Of a stretch of DNA of 64,000 bases, positions 6,068 through 14,672 are shown in pieces. The first letter of the stretch is position 1. Each line of letters opens with the position of its first letter. The DNA is taken from positions 1-64,000 of the forward strand of contig NZ_JAKRRY010000031.1 in assembly GCF_026191675.1 (NCBI RefSeq), read 5' to 3'. The notes under the pieces were generated by a model. That model ran no database searches and had not been told where the DNA came from. It saw nothing but the letters and a program-made list of their open reading frames with translations. The position numbers and the translations under genes are program-made. The DNA is from Vibrio qingdaonensis (lineage in GTDB: Bacteria > Pseudomonadota > Gammaproteobacteria > Enterobacterales > Vibrionaceae).

Positions 6068-7993
6068 TTATTCCTCCAGATTGAGCTTACGGCTTGCGAT
6101 TTCGGCTTGGATGTATGCGATAAAGTCATCCACTTTAAATTTACCTAAATCGTTGCCCTTACGAGTACGTACTGCAATTTCTCCAGCTTCCATTTCTTGG
6201 TCGCCACAAACAAGCATATACGGTACACGTTTCAAAGTATGTTCGCGGATTTTAAAGCCAATCTTCTCATTTCTCAAGTCCGCTTTGGCTCTAATTCCAC
6301 TTTTTTGCAGTTTTTTCGTAATTTCTTGAACATATTCAGACTGTTTGTCAGTAATTCCCATAACAACAGCTTGCTCTGGAGCTAACCATGTTGGGAAGAA
6401 GCCTGCATATTCTTCAATTAGAATACCAATAAAGCGCTCTAGTGAACCTAAAATCGCGCGGTGAATCATAACTGGCGTGTGACGCTCGTTATCTTCGCCT
6501 ACGTAAGTTGCCCCTAAACGCTCTGGTAGTGCAAAATCGAGCTGCACTGTACCACATTGCCAAGCTCGGTCCAAACAATCATGCAAAGTAAATTCAATTT
6601 TAGGTCCATAAAATGCACCCTCGCCTTCTTGAATCTCGTATGCGATGTCCATAGATTTAAGCGCAAGCTCTAAATCCGACTCTGCACGGTCCCACATTTC
6701 ATCAGAACCAACACGTTTTTCAGGACGCGTAGATAGCTTAACAACGATATTGTCAAAACCAAACGTCTGGTATGTATCGTAGACCATTTCAATACAAGAT
6801 TTCACTTCTTGCTGAACTTGCTGCTCGGTACAGAATACGTGTGCATCATCTTGTGTAAAGCCACGAACACGCATAATGCCGTGCAAGGCACCAGACGGCT
6901 CATTACGGTGACAAGAGCCAAACTCAGCCATACGCAACGGTAAATCACGGTACGACTTAAGACCTTGGTTAAAGATCTGTACGTGACCAGGACAGTTCAT
7001 TGGTTTGATAGCGTATTCACGGTTCTCTGAAGAGGTCGTAAACATCGCTTCTGCGTATTTGTCCCAGTGGCCAGAACGCTCCCAAAGTACGCGGTCCATC
7101 ATCAATGGGCCTTTTACTTCTTGGTAATCGTATTCTGTTAGCTTCTCACGAACAAAGACTTCAAGATCACGGAAGATAGACCAACCATTGTGGTGCCAGA
7201 ACACCATACCCGGTGCTTCTTGCTGCATGTGGAACAAGTCCAGATGTTTACCAATTTTACGGTGGTCACGCTTCGCCGCTTCTTCTAGGCGTGTTAGATG
7301 CGCCTTCAGTGCTTTCTTGTCGTGGAATGCCGTACCATAGATACGTTGCAACATCTTGTTGTCGCTGTTACCACGCCAGTATGCGCCTGCTACGTTCAGC
7401 AGTTTAAAGTGCTGGCAGAAGCTCATGTTTGGCACATGTGGACCACGACACATGTCGATGTATTCTTCGTGATGGTATAGACCTGGACGATCATCTTTAG
7501 AGACGTTTTCATCCAAGATTTCAATTTTGTAAGTTTCGCCGCGGCTTTCAAATGCGTCGCGCGCTTCTTGCCAGCTTACTTTTTTCTTAACCACTTGATA
7601 TTTGGTTTTAGCAAGCTCTTTCATGCGCTTTTCGATCTTCTCTATATCATCTTGTGTTAGAGATTCTTCTAGATCGATATCGTAATAAAAGCCATTGTCG
7701 ATCGTAGGACCAATCGCCATTTTTACGTCTGGGTACAATTGCTTAATCGCATGTCCCAATAAGTGAGCACAAGAGTGACGAACGATCTCTAGACCGTCTT
7801 CGTCTTTTGCCGTGATGATTTCTAGGCTTGCATCATTTTCGATGAGATCACAAGCATCTACACGTTCGCCATCTACACGGCCAGCAATGGTTGCTTTCGC
7901 TAAACCAGGACCAATAGAAAGGGCAACATCTAGAGTAGAAACAGGGGCATCAAATGAACGCTGACTGCCGTCAGGAAGAGTAATTACAGGCAT
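6068..7993 (-). CDS. thrS: threonyl-tRNA synthetase
   Basis: 641 aa starting at MPVITLPDGSQRSFD; an in-frame start further upstream would run into the leader hairpin. The domain order is TGS (1-62), N2 editing domain (63-225, with the HSCAHLLGHA motif), class II catalytic core (about 243-535, with MNCPGH, RNEPSGALHG and MIHRAILGS, supplying zinc-binding Cys and His residues) and the C-terminal anticodon-binding domain. It charges tRNA-Thr and edits Ser-tRNA-Thr. AGGATTATAC precedes the ATG. It is the first gene of the thrS-infC-rpmI-rplT operon. Confidence 0.97.
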   Translation of the reverse strand: MPVITLPDGSQRSFDAPVSTLDVALSIGPGLAKATIAGRVDGERVDACDLIENDASLEIITAKDEDGLEIVRHSCAHLLGHAIKQLYPDVKMAIGPTIDNGFYYDIDLEESLTQDDIEKIEKRMKELAKTKYQVVKKKVSWQEARDAFESRGETYKIEILDENVSKDDRPGLYHHEEYIDMCRGPHVPNMSFCQHFKLLNVAGAYWRGNSDNKMLQRIYGTAFHDKKALKAHLTRLEEAAKRDHRKIGKHLDLFHMQQEAPGMVFWHHNGWSIFRDLEVFVREKLTEYDYQEVKGPLMMDRVLWERSGHWDKYAEAMFTTSSENREYAIKPMNCPGHVQIFNQGLKSYRDLPLRMAEFGSCHRNEPSGALHGIMRVRGFTQDDAHVFCTEQQVQQEVKSCIEMVYDTYQTFGFDNIVVKLSTRPEKRVGSDEMWDRAESDLELALKSMDIAYEIQEGEGAFYGPKIEFTLHDCLDRAWQCGTVQLDFALPERLGATYVGEDNERHTPVMIHRAILGSLERFIGILIEEYAGFFPTWLAPEQAVVMGITDKQSEYVQEITKKLQKSGIRAKADLRNEKIGFKIREHTLKRVPYMLVCGDQEMEAGEIAVRTRKGNDLGKFKVDDFIAYIQAEIASRKLNLEE

Positions 7994-8012
7994 GTATAAT
8001 CCTATTACAGTG

Positions 8013-8033
8013 GTCTTGCACACCAAGCAAGAC
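8013..8033 (-). promoter_or_regulatory. thrS leader hairpin that mimics a tRNA-Thr(GGU) anticodon arm
   Basis: The minus-strand RNA forms a perfect 7-bp stem GUCUUGC/GCAAGAC closing a 7-nt loop UUGGUGU. Read as an anticodon loop this gives U33, anticodon GGU (34-36) and a purine at 37, which is a threonine anticodon. It ends 20 bases before the thrS ATG. In E. coli ThrRS represses thrS by binding leader arms that imitate tRNA-Thr. A second small hairpin (CUUAC/GUAAG, 8054-8068) lies just upstream. The rest of 7994-8357 holds a likely promoter (TATAAAT near 8080) and nothing else I recognise. Confidence 0.65.
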
Positions 8034-8357
8034 TTGCATTAATGATTAACAACCTTACGCAGGGTAAGACTGTCACTATTTATAGAGAGAGTTGCGGTAT
8101 TGAGTGCAAATACAGATGCACGCTTTAGCGCAGTGCGACATTGTAACTAATGAGTGTTAAATAACAATCGAATTCTATCTCTCGTCACATTTTTACTGTC
8201 CGGCGTCTTCATATGACGAGTCAATGACATAATAATGAAGATTGAATTACCAACCAGTTTTCCTATTATTAGTAGTGTAAGCGTTTTAATAGTGTGAGCG
8301 TTAAACGTCTTTGGCAACGCCTTACCCATTCAAGTAAACGGCATTTAGGTGAACAGT

Positions 8358-8561
8358 ATGGATACTTTAGATTATTACGTCAGACTCAATAAAAACGGCC
8401 ACGCCAATGTCTATCGCGATGGACACCTTCTACTAGGAAGTGAAGTGATTGAAATTGATAACATGCACGATGAAAACAACCATTTCAACTCAGAAGCAAC
8501 GGCGATTATTCAACTGGCGAACGGACAGCGACTCGATGATATTAAGGTGCACGGCGAATAA
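8358..8561 (+). CDS. small hypothetical protein
   Basis: 67 aa from ATG 8358, with AGGTGA five bases upstream; a GTG at 8349 would add three residues. The product is acidic and beta-rich (YYVRLNKNGHANVYRDGHLLLGSEVIEIDN, then ATAIIQLANGQRLDDIKVHG). I do not recognise a family; it has no signal peptide or membrane segment. It is flanked by its own stretch of non-coding sequence on the left and by a terminator on the right. Confidence 0.6.
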   Translation: MDTLDYYVRLNKNGHANVYRDGHLLLGSEVIEIDNMHDENNHFNSEATAIIQLANGQRLDDIKVHGE

Positions 8562-8595
8562 GGTGAATGCTGAATAAGGTACATAGCGAATAAAA

Positions 8596-8622
8596 AAGAA
8601 GGAAGCACTAGGCTTCCTTCTT
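8596..8622. terminator. terminator between the small gene and fabV
   Basis: The stem AAGAAGGAAGC/GCTTCCTTCTT has a short loop. On the minus strand it is followed by TTTTTTATT, so it ends fabV; on the plus strand the T-run is weaker. Confidence 0.8.
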
Positions 8623-8648
8623 CGGTTTTATACTCGCCAATTCACTAT

Positions 8649-9851
8649 TTATAGGTCGATAACGTCAAACTCTACAAGTGGAGAGATATCCGCTTCATAG
8701 TCTACGCCTTCCACACCAAAGCCAAATAGCTTCAAGAACTCTTCTTTGTACTCAACGTAATCCGTTAGCTCTTTCAAGTTTTCAGAAGTAATCTGTGGCC
8801 ATAGTGCCTCACAGTGCTTCTGAATGTCTTCGCGCAGTTCCCAGTCATCAAGGCGCAGACGGTTTTTGTCGTCTACTTCAGGTGCTGTACCATCTTCTTT
8901 ATATAGACGCTGTGAGAACATACGGTGGATCTGTTCCATACAACCTTCATGAATACCTTCTTCGCGCATCTTCTTAAAGACCATCGCGATATATAATGGC
9001 ATAACAGGGATTGCTGAACTTGCTTGAGTCACAACAGATTTAAGCACAGCAACGTTTGCACTGCCGCCCTTTTCTGCAAGCTTAGCGTTTAGCTCAGACG
9101 CTGCGCGGTCTAAGTCCATTTTCGCTTTACCCAATGCGCCTTCCCAGTAGATTGGCCACGTTAGCTCTGTACCAATGTATGAGTAAGCGACAGTCTTACA
9201 GCCATCAGCCAAGACACCAGCATCAGACAGTGCGTTAACCCACAATTCCCAATCCTCGCCACCCATAACGGTAACAGTATCTTTGATCTCTTCTTCTGTT
9301 GCAGGCTCAACGCTTGCTTCAATAATCGTGTCAGAGTTAGTGTCAACCGCGGTAGACGTGTACGTCTCGCCAATTGGTTTTAGCGATGAACGAATTAGCT
9401 CACCGGTATCCGGTAACTTACGCACTGGCGATGCTAGTGAGTAAACCACCATATCAATTTGACCAAGGTCTTCTTTAATCAGATCGATAACTTTTTGTTT
9501 TGCTTCGTGAGAGAAGGCATCACCGTTAATGCTTTTTGCATACAGGCCTTCTTCTTTCGCCAACTTTTCAAATGCTGCCGAGTTGTAGTAACCCGCAGTA
9601 CCTGGCTTGCGCTCAGTCGCTGGCTTTTCGAAAAATACGCCGATTGTTGACGCACCACCACCAAATGCCGCAGCGATACGAGAAGAAAGGCCGTAACCAC
9701 TAGAAGAACCAACGACAAGTACACGCTTTGGTGCATTAGCGATTGGGCCTTGCGCTTTGGTATAAGCAATTTGTTCTTTTACGTTAGCTTCACAACCTAC
9801 TGGGTGAGTAGTAGTACAGATAAATCCACGAATTCGGGGTTTGATGATCAT
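8649..9851 (-). CDS. fabV: enoyl-ACP reductase FabV (NADH)
   Basis: 400 aa, the usual FabV length. The N-terminus MIIKPRIRGFICTTTHPVGC is typical, a Rossmann motif VLVVGSSSGYGLSSR occupies residues 44-58, and the catalytic Tyr-x8-Lys is Tyr235...Lys244. It reduces enoyl-ACP in the last step of fatty acid elongation. FabV of V. cholerae and relatives is much less sensitive to triclosan than FabI. It is transcribed alone. Confidence 0.96.
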   Translation of the reverse strand: MIIKPRIRGFICTTTHPVGCEANVKEQIAYTKAQGPIANAPKRVLVVGSSSGYGLSSRIAAAFGGGASTIGVFFEKPATERKPGTAGYYNSAAFEKLAKEEGLYAKSINGDAFSHEAKQKVIDLIKEDLGQIDMVVYSLASPVRKLPDTGELIRSSLKPIGETYTSTAVDTNSDTIIEASVEPATEEEIKDTVTVMGGEDWELWVNALSDAGVLADGCKTVAYSYIGTELTWPIYWEGALGKAKMDLDRAASELNAKLAEKGGSANVAVLKSVVTQASSAIPVMPLYIAMVFKKMREEGIHEGCMEQIHRMFSQRLYKEDGTAPEVDDKNRLRLDDWELREDIQKHCEALWPQITSENLKELTDYVEYKEEFLKLFGFGVEGVDYEADISPLVEFDVIDL

Positions 9852-9984
9852 ATTCAGTTCCTCAAAAAATCCTTGTTAGGATAAAAGGTTCAAAGACAAA
9901 TCGCATCTTATTTCTGTCAAAACCCCTTAATTTCCTAAGTGGTTGGAGCACTTTCAGAGCAAAAGCCTCTTTTATTGAGATCAA

Positions 9985-10010
9985 AAGAAGAGCGCATAAG
10001 CGCCCTTCTT
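9985..10010 (-). terminator. terminator after fadE
   Basis: The minus-strand stem AAGAAGGGCGC/GCGCTCTTCTT has one G-U pair and a four-base loop. It is followed by TTTTGATC, 60 bp after the fadE stop. Confidence 0.7.
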
Positions 10011-10069
10011 TGGTTAACTTGTTACGTTTTATCCTGCTGAACGAAATGATGCTCGGCAGGAGTCAGTGA

Positions 10070-12352
10070 TTAGGCCACACTATTTAACTTCGGTTTATTT
10101 TCACTGTGTGTTCTGACCTCACTCAAATCGTGGCTAAAGTGGTCCACTTGAATCGCTTTATAGCGCAAAGCATCAGCTGCGTTGATTTTATCGACTTCCT
10201 CTTGCGTCAACACCCCCGCTTCCAATGCTTGAGCCAAGCGCTCGTTGAGCAAACCTTTTTTCGCCACTTTGCCCGCTTTGACGCCTTTGAATAACTTCTT
10301 CTCTAGGTCTTGAATGTTAAACATCGCAATGAAAGCGTTTTCCATCAACCCAATTTTGTCATCTTCTTTAGGTCCGATGTAACAAAGTTGAGTTAATCGA
10401 TCACGCTGCGCACCCGGAATCATCATCGCTTTGGCGATATTCAGACCAATATCATCCGACGGTTTTTCAAAGTGATTACCAATTGGGAATAACAATCCTT
10501 TTAAAGTACGTCCTGCCCAACGTGCCGGGAAGTTGCGATACGCTTCATTCAAAGACGTCGCGGCATGATGCATACAGTGCTGAACCGCATAGTGGACAAA
10601 GTCTAGATCCGCACGCTGACGACCATCATCTTCATACTTTTTCAACGCCGCAGAAGCCATGAACAAATACGCCAATCCATCACCTAAACGCGCTGAGATC
10701 GTCTCTTTTCGTTTTAGGTCACCACCAAGCGTTAGCATGGCAAAATCCGCACTTACCGCTAAGGCTTTGCTAAGCCTTGTCAGATCTTTATAGTAGCGCT
10801 TCGTTGGGCCACTCATGTACGCCCCAACAAAAGCGGAGCCTGTTAACGCCGCACCAAATGCGCCAAAGGTATTTTTCGTCGCGTGGCCAATGTGCTTGAA
10901 TAGTAACTTATCAAAGTCCGCCGACCCCTGCTTTTCATCTGGGTTTGCTGCCGCTTCCATCTCTTTTAACACGTAAGGATGACAACGTGTGGCACCTTGA
11001 CCAAAGATCATTAAGTTACGGGTTAAAATGTTCGCCCCTTCCACCGTAATGGCTACTGGGATCCCAAGATAGCTGGAGGCTAAATAGTTCATAGGGCCAT
11101 CTTGAATCGCTCGCCCTGCATGAATATCCATGGAGTCATTTAGAATGGTACGCGCCATCTCCGTCATGTGGTATTTCGCAATCGCAGTGACAATGCCTGG
11201 CTTTTCACCCATATCAAGCGAAGTTGTGGTCATGGTACGCGTGGCTTCAAGCAGGTACGTCAAACCGCCAATACGGCCCATGGCCTCTGCCACCCCTTCA
11301 AACTTACCAATCGACATGCCAAATTGCTTACGCACATAGGCATACGCCCCGGTCGTTCGTGTTGTAAGGTGACCAATTGCCGTGCCCAATGCTGGCAATG
11401 AAATACCACGCCCTGCTGACAAACATTCCACCAGCATACGCCATCCACGACCTGCGTAATCAGCGCCGCCAATCAGCCAATCCATAGGAATAAATACATC
11501 GTTACCACGTGTTGGACCATTCATAAAGGCAAGATGAATAGGATCATGGCGCTCACCAATTTCCACCCCTTTATGGTTTGCTGGAATCAAAGCACAGGTA
11601 ATACCTAAATCTTCTTTCTCACCCATCAGTTGGTCAGGATCATGAAGTTTAAAGGCTAAGCCTAATACCGTCGCAACAGGGGCAAGGGTGATGTAGCGCT
11701 TGTTCCAGTTAAGGCGGATACCAAGTACTTCTTTACCTTCATGCTCGCCATAACACACAATACCTTTATCTGGGATACCACCCGCATCGGAGCCAGCTTC
11801 TGGGCCCGTCAATGCGAAACACGGAATATCCGTTCCGTCTGCAAGACGTGGTAGCCAGTAGTCTTTTTGCTCTTGTGTTCCGTAATGGGACAATAGCTCA
11901 CCAGGGCCCAACGAGTTAGGAACCATTACCGACACAGCCGCACTAATGCTTCGCGTTGCAATTTTGGTCACTATCGTTGAGTTCGCTAATGAAGAAAATT
12001 CACGACCGCCATATTCTTTGGAAATAATCAGTGAGAAGAAACGTTCTTTGCGTAAAAAGTCCCACACGTCTTTCGGAAGATCACGATCTTCCGTGACAAT
12101 TTTATAGTCATCAAGCATCGCCAGTAGCGTTTCAAGCTCGTTGTCCATAAACGACTGCTCTTCCGCCGTTAGAGAAGGCTTGGGGTATTGATGTAGTGTT
12201 TTAAAATTAGGCGTTCCAGAGAACAGCTCACCATCCCACCAAACACTGCCCGCTTCCATGGCCTCACGCTCTGTTGCGGATAGTGGTGGCAGTACTTTTT
12301 TAAACATTTTAAACGCTGGGTCACTTACCCATTTTCTTCTTAGAGAGCTCAT
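10070..12352 (-). CDS. fadE: acyl-CoA dehydrogenase FadE-type
   Basis: 760 aa from ATG 12352 (MSSLRRKWVSDPAFKMFKKV), preceded by AGGATAGG; a GTG seven codons upstream is less likely. It has the FadE architecture: an N-terminal acyl-CoA dehydrogenase fold with CFALTGPEAGSDAGG (FAD/substrate region), a central helical domain (AYVRKQFGMSIGKFEGV, then GAATRCHPYVLKE) and the long C-terminal extension of the FadE/DUF1974 group. It performs the first oxidation of beta-oxidation. A TetR-family gene lies directly upstream in the same orientation, and an 18-bp palindrome sits in its promoter, so fatty-acid-responsive repression is likely. Confidence 0.9.
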   Translation of the reverse strand: MSSLRRKWVSDPAFKMFKKVLPPLSATEREAMEAGSVWWDGELFSGTPNFKTLHQYPKPSLTAEEQSFMDNELETLLAMLDDYKIVTEDRDLPKDVWDFLRKERFFSLIISKEYGGREFSSLANSTIVTKIATRSISAAVSVMVPNSLGPGELLSHYGTQEQKDYWLPRLADGTDIPCFALTGPEAGSDAGGIPDKGIVCYGEHEGKEVLGIRLNWNKRYITLAPVATVLGLAFKLHDPDQLMGEKEDLGITCALIPANHKGVEIGERHDPIHLAFMNGPTRGNDVFIPMDWLIGGADYAGRGWRMLVECLSAGRGISLPALGTAIGHLTTRTTGAYAYVRKQFGMSIGKFEGVAEAMGRIGGLTYLLEATRTMTTTSLDMGEKPGIVTAIAKYHMTEMARTILNDSMDIHAGRAIQDGPMNYLASSYLGIPVAITVEGANILTRNLMIFGQGATRCHPYVLKEMEAAANPDEKQGSADFDKLLFKHIGHATKNTFGAFGAALTGSAFVGAYMSGPTKRYYKDLTRLSKALAVSADFAMLTLGGDLKRKETISARLGDGLAYLFMASAALKKYEDDGRQRADLDFVHYAVQHCMHHAATSLNEAYRNFPARWAGRTLKGLLFPIGNHFEKPSDDIGLNIAKAMMIPGAQRDRLTQLCYIGPKEDDKIGLMENAFIAMFNIQDLEKKLFKGVKAGKVAKKGLLNERLAQALEAGVLTQEEVDKINAADALRYKAIQVDHFSHDLSEVRTHSENKPKLNSVA

Positions 12353-12428
12353 GTTACCTATCCTTTTGTTCACAATTTGTCTTGTTTTTAAAATAATTAT
12401 TTAGGGTACAAACTTTGAGGTACAGCCC

Positions 12429-12446
12429 TTTCAACCATGGTTGAAA
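12429..12446. promoter_or_regulatory. 18-bp perfect palindrome in the fadE promoter, likely TetR/PsrA operator
   Basis: TTTCAACCATGGTTGAAA is a perfect palindrome 76 bp upstream of the fadE start, between the TetR gene and fadE. Its CAAC-N4-GTTG core resembles the CAAAC-N-GTTTG type sites of PsrA regulators. The neighbouring TetR protein is the natural candidate ligand. Confidence 0.6.
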
Positions 12447-12506
12447 AAGGGAAACACGTAAACAATTGTCGAGTTCAAAATAAAAAACTCAAGTTAACCA
12501 TCTTGG

Positions 12507-13130
12507 CTATTCAGCAGCGACACCTGCAGCCAAGTACGGAATAATTTGATCGATGATCACTTCGGCATCGACATTTCTTTCAAATGAACTGTATGCTATT
12601 TCTGAAAGGGCTTGACTTGAAGCCATAGTAAAAACACACGTTCCTAGGGTGAAATGCAACCGCCAAAACAGCGTTTCGGGGGTTAACTGAGTATTCGCCT
12701 TTAACACCGATTGAGTAAACATTGCCAAGGTTTCGGTGTAACGCGTGGTAATAAACCAGCGTAAATGCCCTTGAACATCGGTATAGCCACGACCCACTAA
12801 CAACATGAAGCGACTGGCGCCATTCGGCTTTACTTGATTCAAACTCAACAACGGCTGCTTCAGTGCAACAAACACTTCTTCCATCGTGTACGTGTCGCGA
12901 TCATTAAGCTCATACAACGCTTTTTCTACTGCTGGCATAAAGGCTTCTAGATAACGATTCAATACCGCTCTTACTAACGTTTTTTTATCACCGAAATGAT
13001 AGTTGACCGATGCCAAGTTCACATTCGCTTTGCTGGTAATCGTACGCAGGGATGTGTCGTTAAAGCCCTGTTCGGCAAACAATACCTCGGCTACATCTAA
13101 GATTTTGTCTTTGGTGGTTATCTTTGCCAT
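12507..13130 (-). CDS. TetR-family repressor, PsrA-like
   Basis: 207 aa from ATG 13130 (MAKITTKDKILDVAE); other in-frame ATGs just upstream would overlap its probable operator. Residues 5-50 are a TetR helix-turn-helix (ILDVAEVLFAEQGFNDTSLRTIT, then NVNLASVNYHFGDKKTLV), and the rest is the ligand-binding helical domain. The position next to fadE fits PsrA, which in Pseudomonas and Shewanella senses long-chain fatty acids and represses beta-oxidation genes. The function is inferred from context. Confidence 0.75.
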   Translation of the reverse strand: MAKITTKDKILDVAEVLFAEQGFNDTSLRTITSKANVNLASVNYHFGDKKTLVRAVLNRYLEAFMPAVEKALYELNDRDTYTMEEVFVALKQPLLSLNQVKPNGASRFMLLVGRGYTDVQGHLRWFITTRYTETLAMFTQSVLKANTQLTPETLFWRLHFTLGTCVFTMASSQALSEIAYSSFERNVDAEVIIDQIIPYLAAGVAAE

Positions 13131-13146
13131 TTCAATCATCCGTATA

Positions 13147-13158
13147 AAACATATGTTT
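13147..13158. promoter_or_regulatory. palindrome upstream of the TetR gene, likely autoregulatory operator
   Basis: AAACATATGTTT is a perfect 12-bp palindrome 16 bp upstream of the TetR start. The AAAC-N4-GTTT form is similar to the PsrA consensus and to the palindrome before fadE, which suggests one repressor controlling both genes. Confidence 0.5.
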
Positions 13159-13324
13159 GAATATACCCCCGCAACAGCAATATAACAAGTGATTAACATC
13201 AAAGAATTCAAAACTGGTTAGACCAGCGGTAAAAAAGGTCACGGAACATCAAACGGTTACAAAAAGAAATTTGTTTGATTTTTTTGAAAGGAAAAGGGAA
13301 CTAACGCAAAAGAGGGGGGTCTAT

Positions 13325-13456
13325 TATTATGCAGTCAGTAATGAACCGATGAACACATTTCCACTGATTTTTCATTACTGGCGGCAATGCTGCTTTTTTC
13401 TTATAAACTCCTATATTTGTATGTGCCCAAACCACACTTGGTTTGGGCTTTTTTTT
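13325..13456 (+). ncRNA. candidate intergenic small RNA with two terminator-like stems
   Basis: The 356-bp gap between the TetR gene and the carboxypeptidase gene contains no supported protein. On the plus strand CAGTAATGAA (13336-13345) pairs with TTCATTACTG (13371-13380); a small stem followed by TTTTTTC (13381-13399) comes next, then a strong terminator (13425-13456). Both flanking genes are on the minus strand, so the terminators must end a separate transcript. Its 5' end is a guess. I see no long open frame, though a 79-codon frame of poor composition crosses it. Confidence 0.4.
13425..13456 (+). terminator. strong Rho-independent terminator with no upstream gene
   Basis: The stem GCCCAAACC/GGTTTGGGC with a short ACACTT loop is followed directly by a run of eight Ts on the plus strand. 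The minus strand lacks a T-run after the stem, so it does not serve the flanking minus-strand genes. Confidence 0.8.
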
Positions 13457-13487
13457 GGTTCCAGATTTTTATTTTACGGTGAAATTG

Positions 13488-14672
13488 TTAGCCCTCCCAC
13501 AATGATTTAGTATCTGAAAACAACGACTTAAACCAAAGAACCACCGTATCAATGAGACGTGTAAAAAACGAACCTTGCTCAATACTCGACTTCGCTACGA
13601 GCGGCTCCGTCATGATCTCTTCAACGCCCACTCGCCACGTCACACTGCCAACAATATCGCCTTGTTTTACTGGTGCGATAAGCGGCGCATAGATCTCCAC
13701 TTCTTTCGACAGCTCTCTGCCTTTCCCTCGCACATACGTGGCGTAGACATCTTGTTCAAAGCCGACCGAGAGATTCTTGCCCTCGCCTTTCCAGATTCGG
13801 ACCGAGCGCTCATCACTATCGGCTACCGCCAACTGGTCGGTTTCATAGAAGCGGAAACCGTAATTAAGCAACTGTCTGGACGCCTCTACTCGCGTTTGTT
13901 TACTTGGCGTCCCCATCACAACAGAAATCAATCGCATCTGCCCTTCTGTCGCAGAGCTAACCAAACTGTAACCAGCCTCTGATGTATACCCCGTTTTCCC
14001 GCCGTCCACATTGAGTGAGTTGTCCCACAATAAACGGTTTCGGTTATATTGCTTAATATCCGCCCAAACAAAGCGTTTTTCCGAGTACAGCTCGTAAACC
14101 TCTGGTACGTCTTCAATGATACGTTGCATCAAGATGGCCATATTTTGTGGCGTAGTATGAATCCCTTCACCATCAAGTCCGTGGGCGTTGATAAACTCTG
14201 TACTGCTCATTCCCAGCGACAGTGCCCATTGATTCATTAATGCGACAAAACCACTCTCTGTGCCCGCTACGTGTTCAGCTAACGCAACAGCGGCGTCGTT
14301 ACCAGATTGTATGATCAGTCCTCGCATCAAATCTGCTACTGTGACGTTGTCACCAGGCTTAATGAACATTTTGGACGAATCTGGGAATTTTACCGACCAC
14401 GCATTTTCACTCACGGCGACTTTACTGTCCCAAGATGTTCGCCCTGATTCAATTTCTTTGCCCACGACGTAAGCCGTCATCAGTTTTGTCAGGCTTGCAG
14501 GTGCTAACGCTCCATCTTGATTCTTACCCACTAAAATTGCGCCAGATTGGTAGTCCATCAGCACATAGCCTTTCGCATTTAATGTTGGTGGGTTTGGTGT
14601 CACCAACGCATAAGCGGTAGCAGACGAACACAAAGTCATAGATGCTAATAGCAGTGACAATGATTTATTCAT
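13488..14672 (-). CDS. D-alanyl-D-alanine carboxypeptidase (PBP5/6 family)
   Basis: 394 aa. A signal peptide (about 1-22, MNKSLSLLLASMTLCSSATAYA) precedes the penicillin-binding fold with SxxK at Ser60-Lys63 (SLTK), SGN at 123-125 and KTG at 226-228. A PBP5 C-terminal beta domain follows (about 275-370), then an amphipathic end (FTRLIDTVVLWFKSLF) that would anchor it to the outer face of the inner membrane. It trims the terminal D-Ala of peptidoglycan pentapeptides. Its paralogue dacA is expected elsewhere in a Vibrio genome, so this may be the DacC/DacD-type copy. The 298-bp gap behind it shows no gene. Confidence 0.9.
   Translation of the reverse strand: MNKSLSLLLASMTLCSSATAYALVTPNPPTLNAKGYVLMDYQSGAILVGKNQDGALAPASLTKLMTAYVVGKEIESGRTSWDSKVAVSENAWSVKFPDSSKMFIKPGDNVTVADLMRGLIIQSGNDAAVALAEHVAGTESGFVALMNQWALSLGMSSTEFINAHGLDGEGIHTTPQNMAILMQRIIEDVPEVYELYSEKRFVWADIKQYNRNRLLWDNSLNVDGGKTGYTSEAGYSLVSSATEGQMRLISVVMGTPSKQTRVEASRQLLNYGFRFYETDQLAVADSDERSVRIWKGEGKNLSVGFEQDVYATYVRGKGRELSKEVEIYAPLIAPVKQGDIVGSVTWRVGVEEIMTEPLVAKSSIEQGSFFTRLIDTVVLWFKSLFSDTKSLWEG

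Noticed and set aside
7994..8150. T-box riboswitch before thrS
   Set aside because: T-boxes belong mainly to Gram-positive bacteria, and no T-box sequence or antiterminator is present; the anticodon-like hairpin fits ThrRS autoregulation better.
8147..8329. 60-aa minus-strand frame upstream of thrS
   Set aside because: No ribosome site, unlike-protein composition, and it overlaps the likely promoter side of thrS and the small gene.
13271..13510. 79-aa plus-strand frame over the candidate small RNA
   Set aside because: It crosses both terminator stems, is very rich in Phe/Tyr/Cys from T-rich sequence and lacks a ribosome site.
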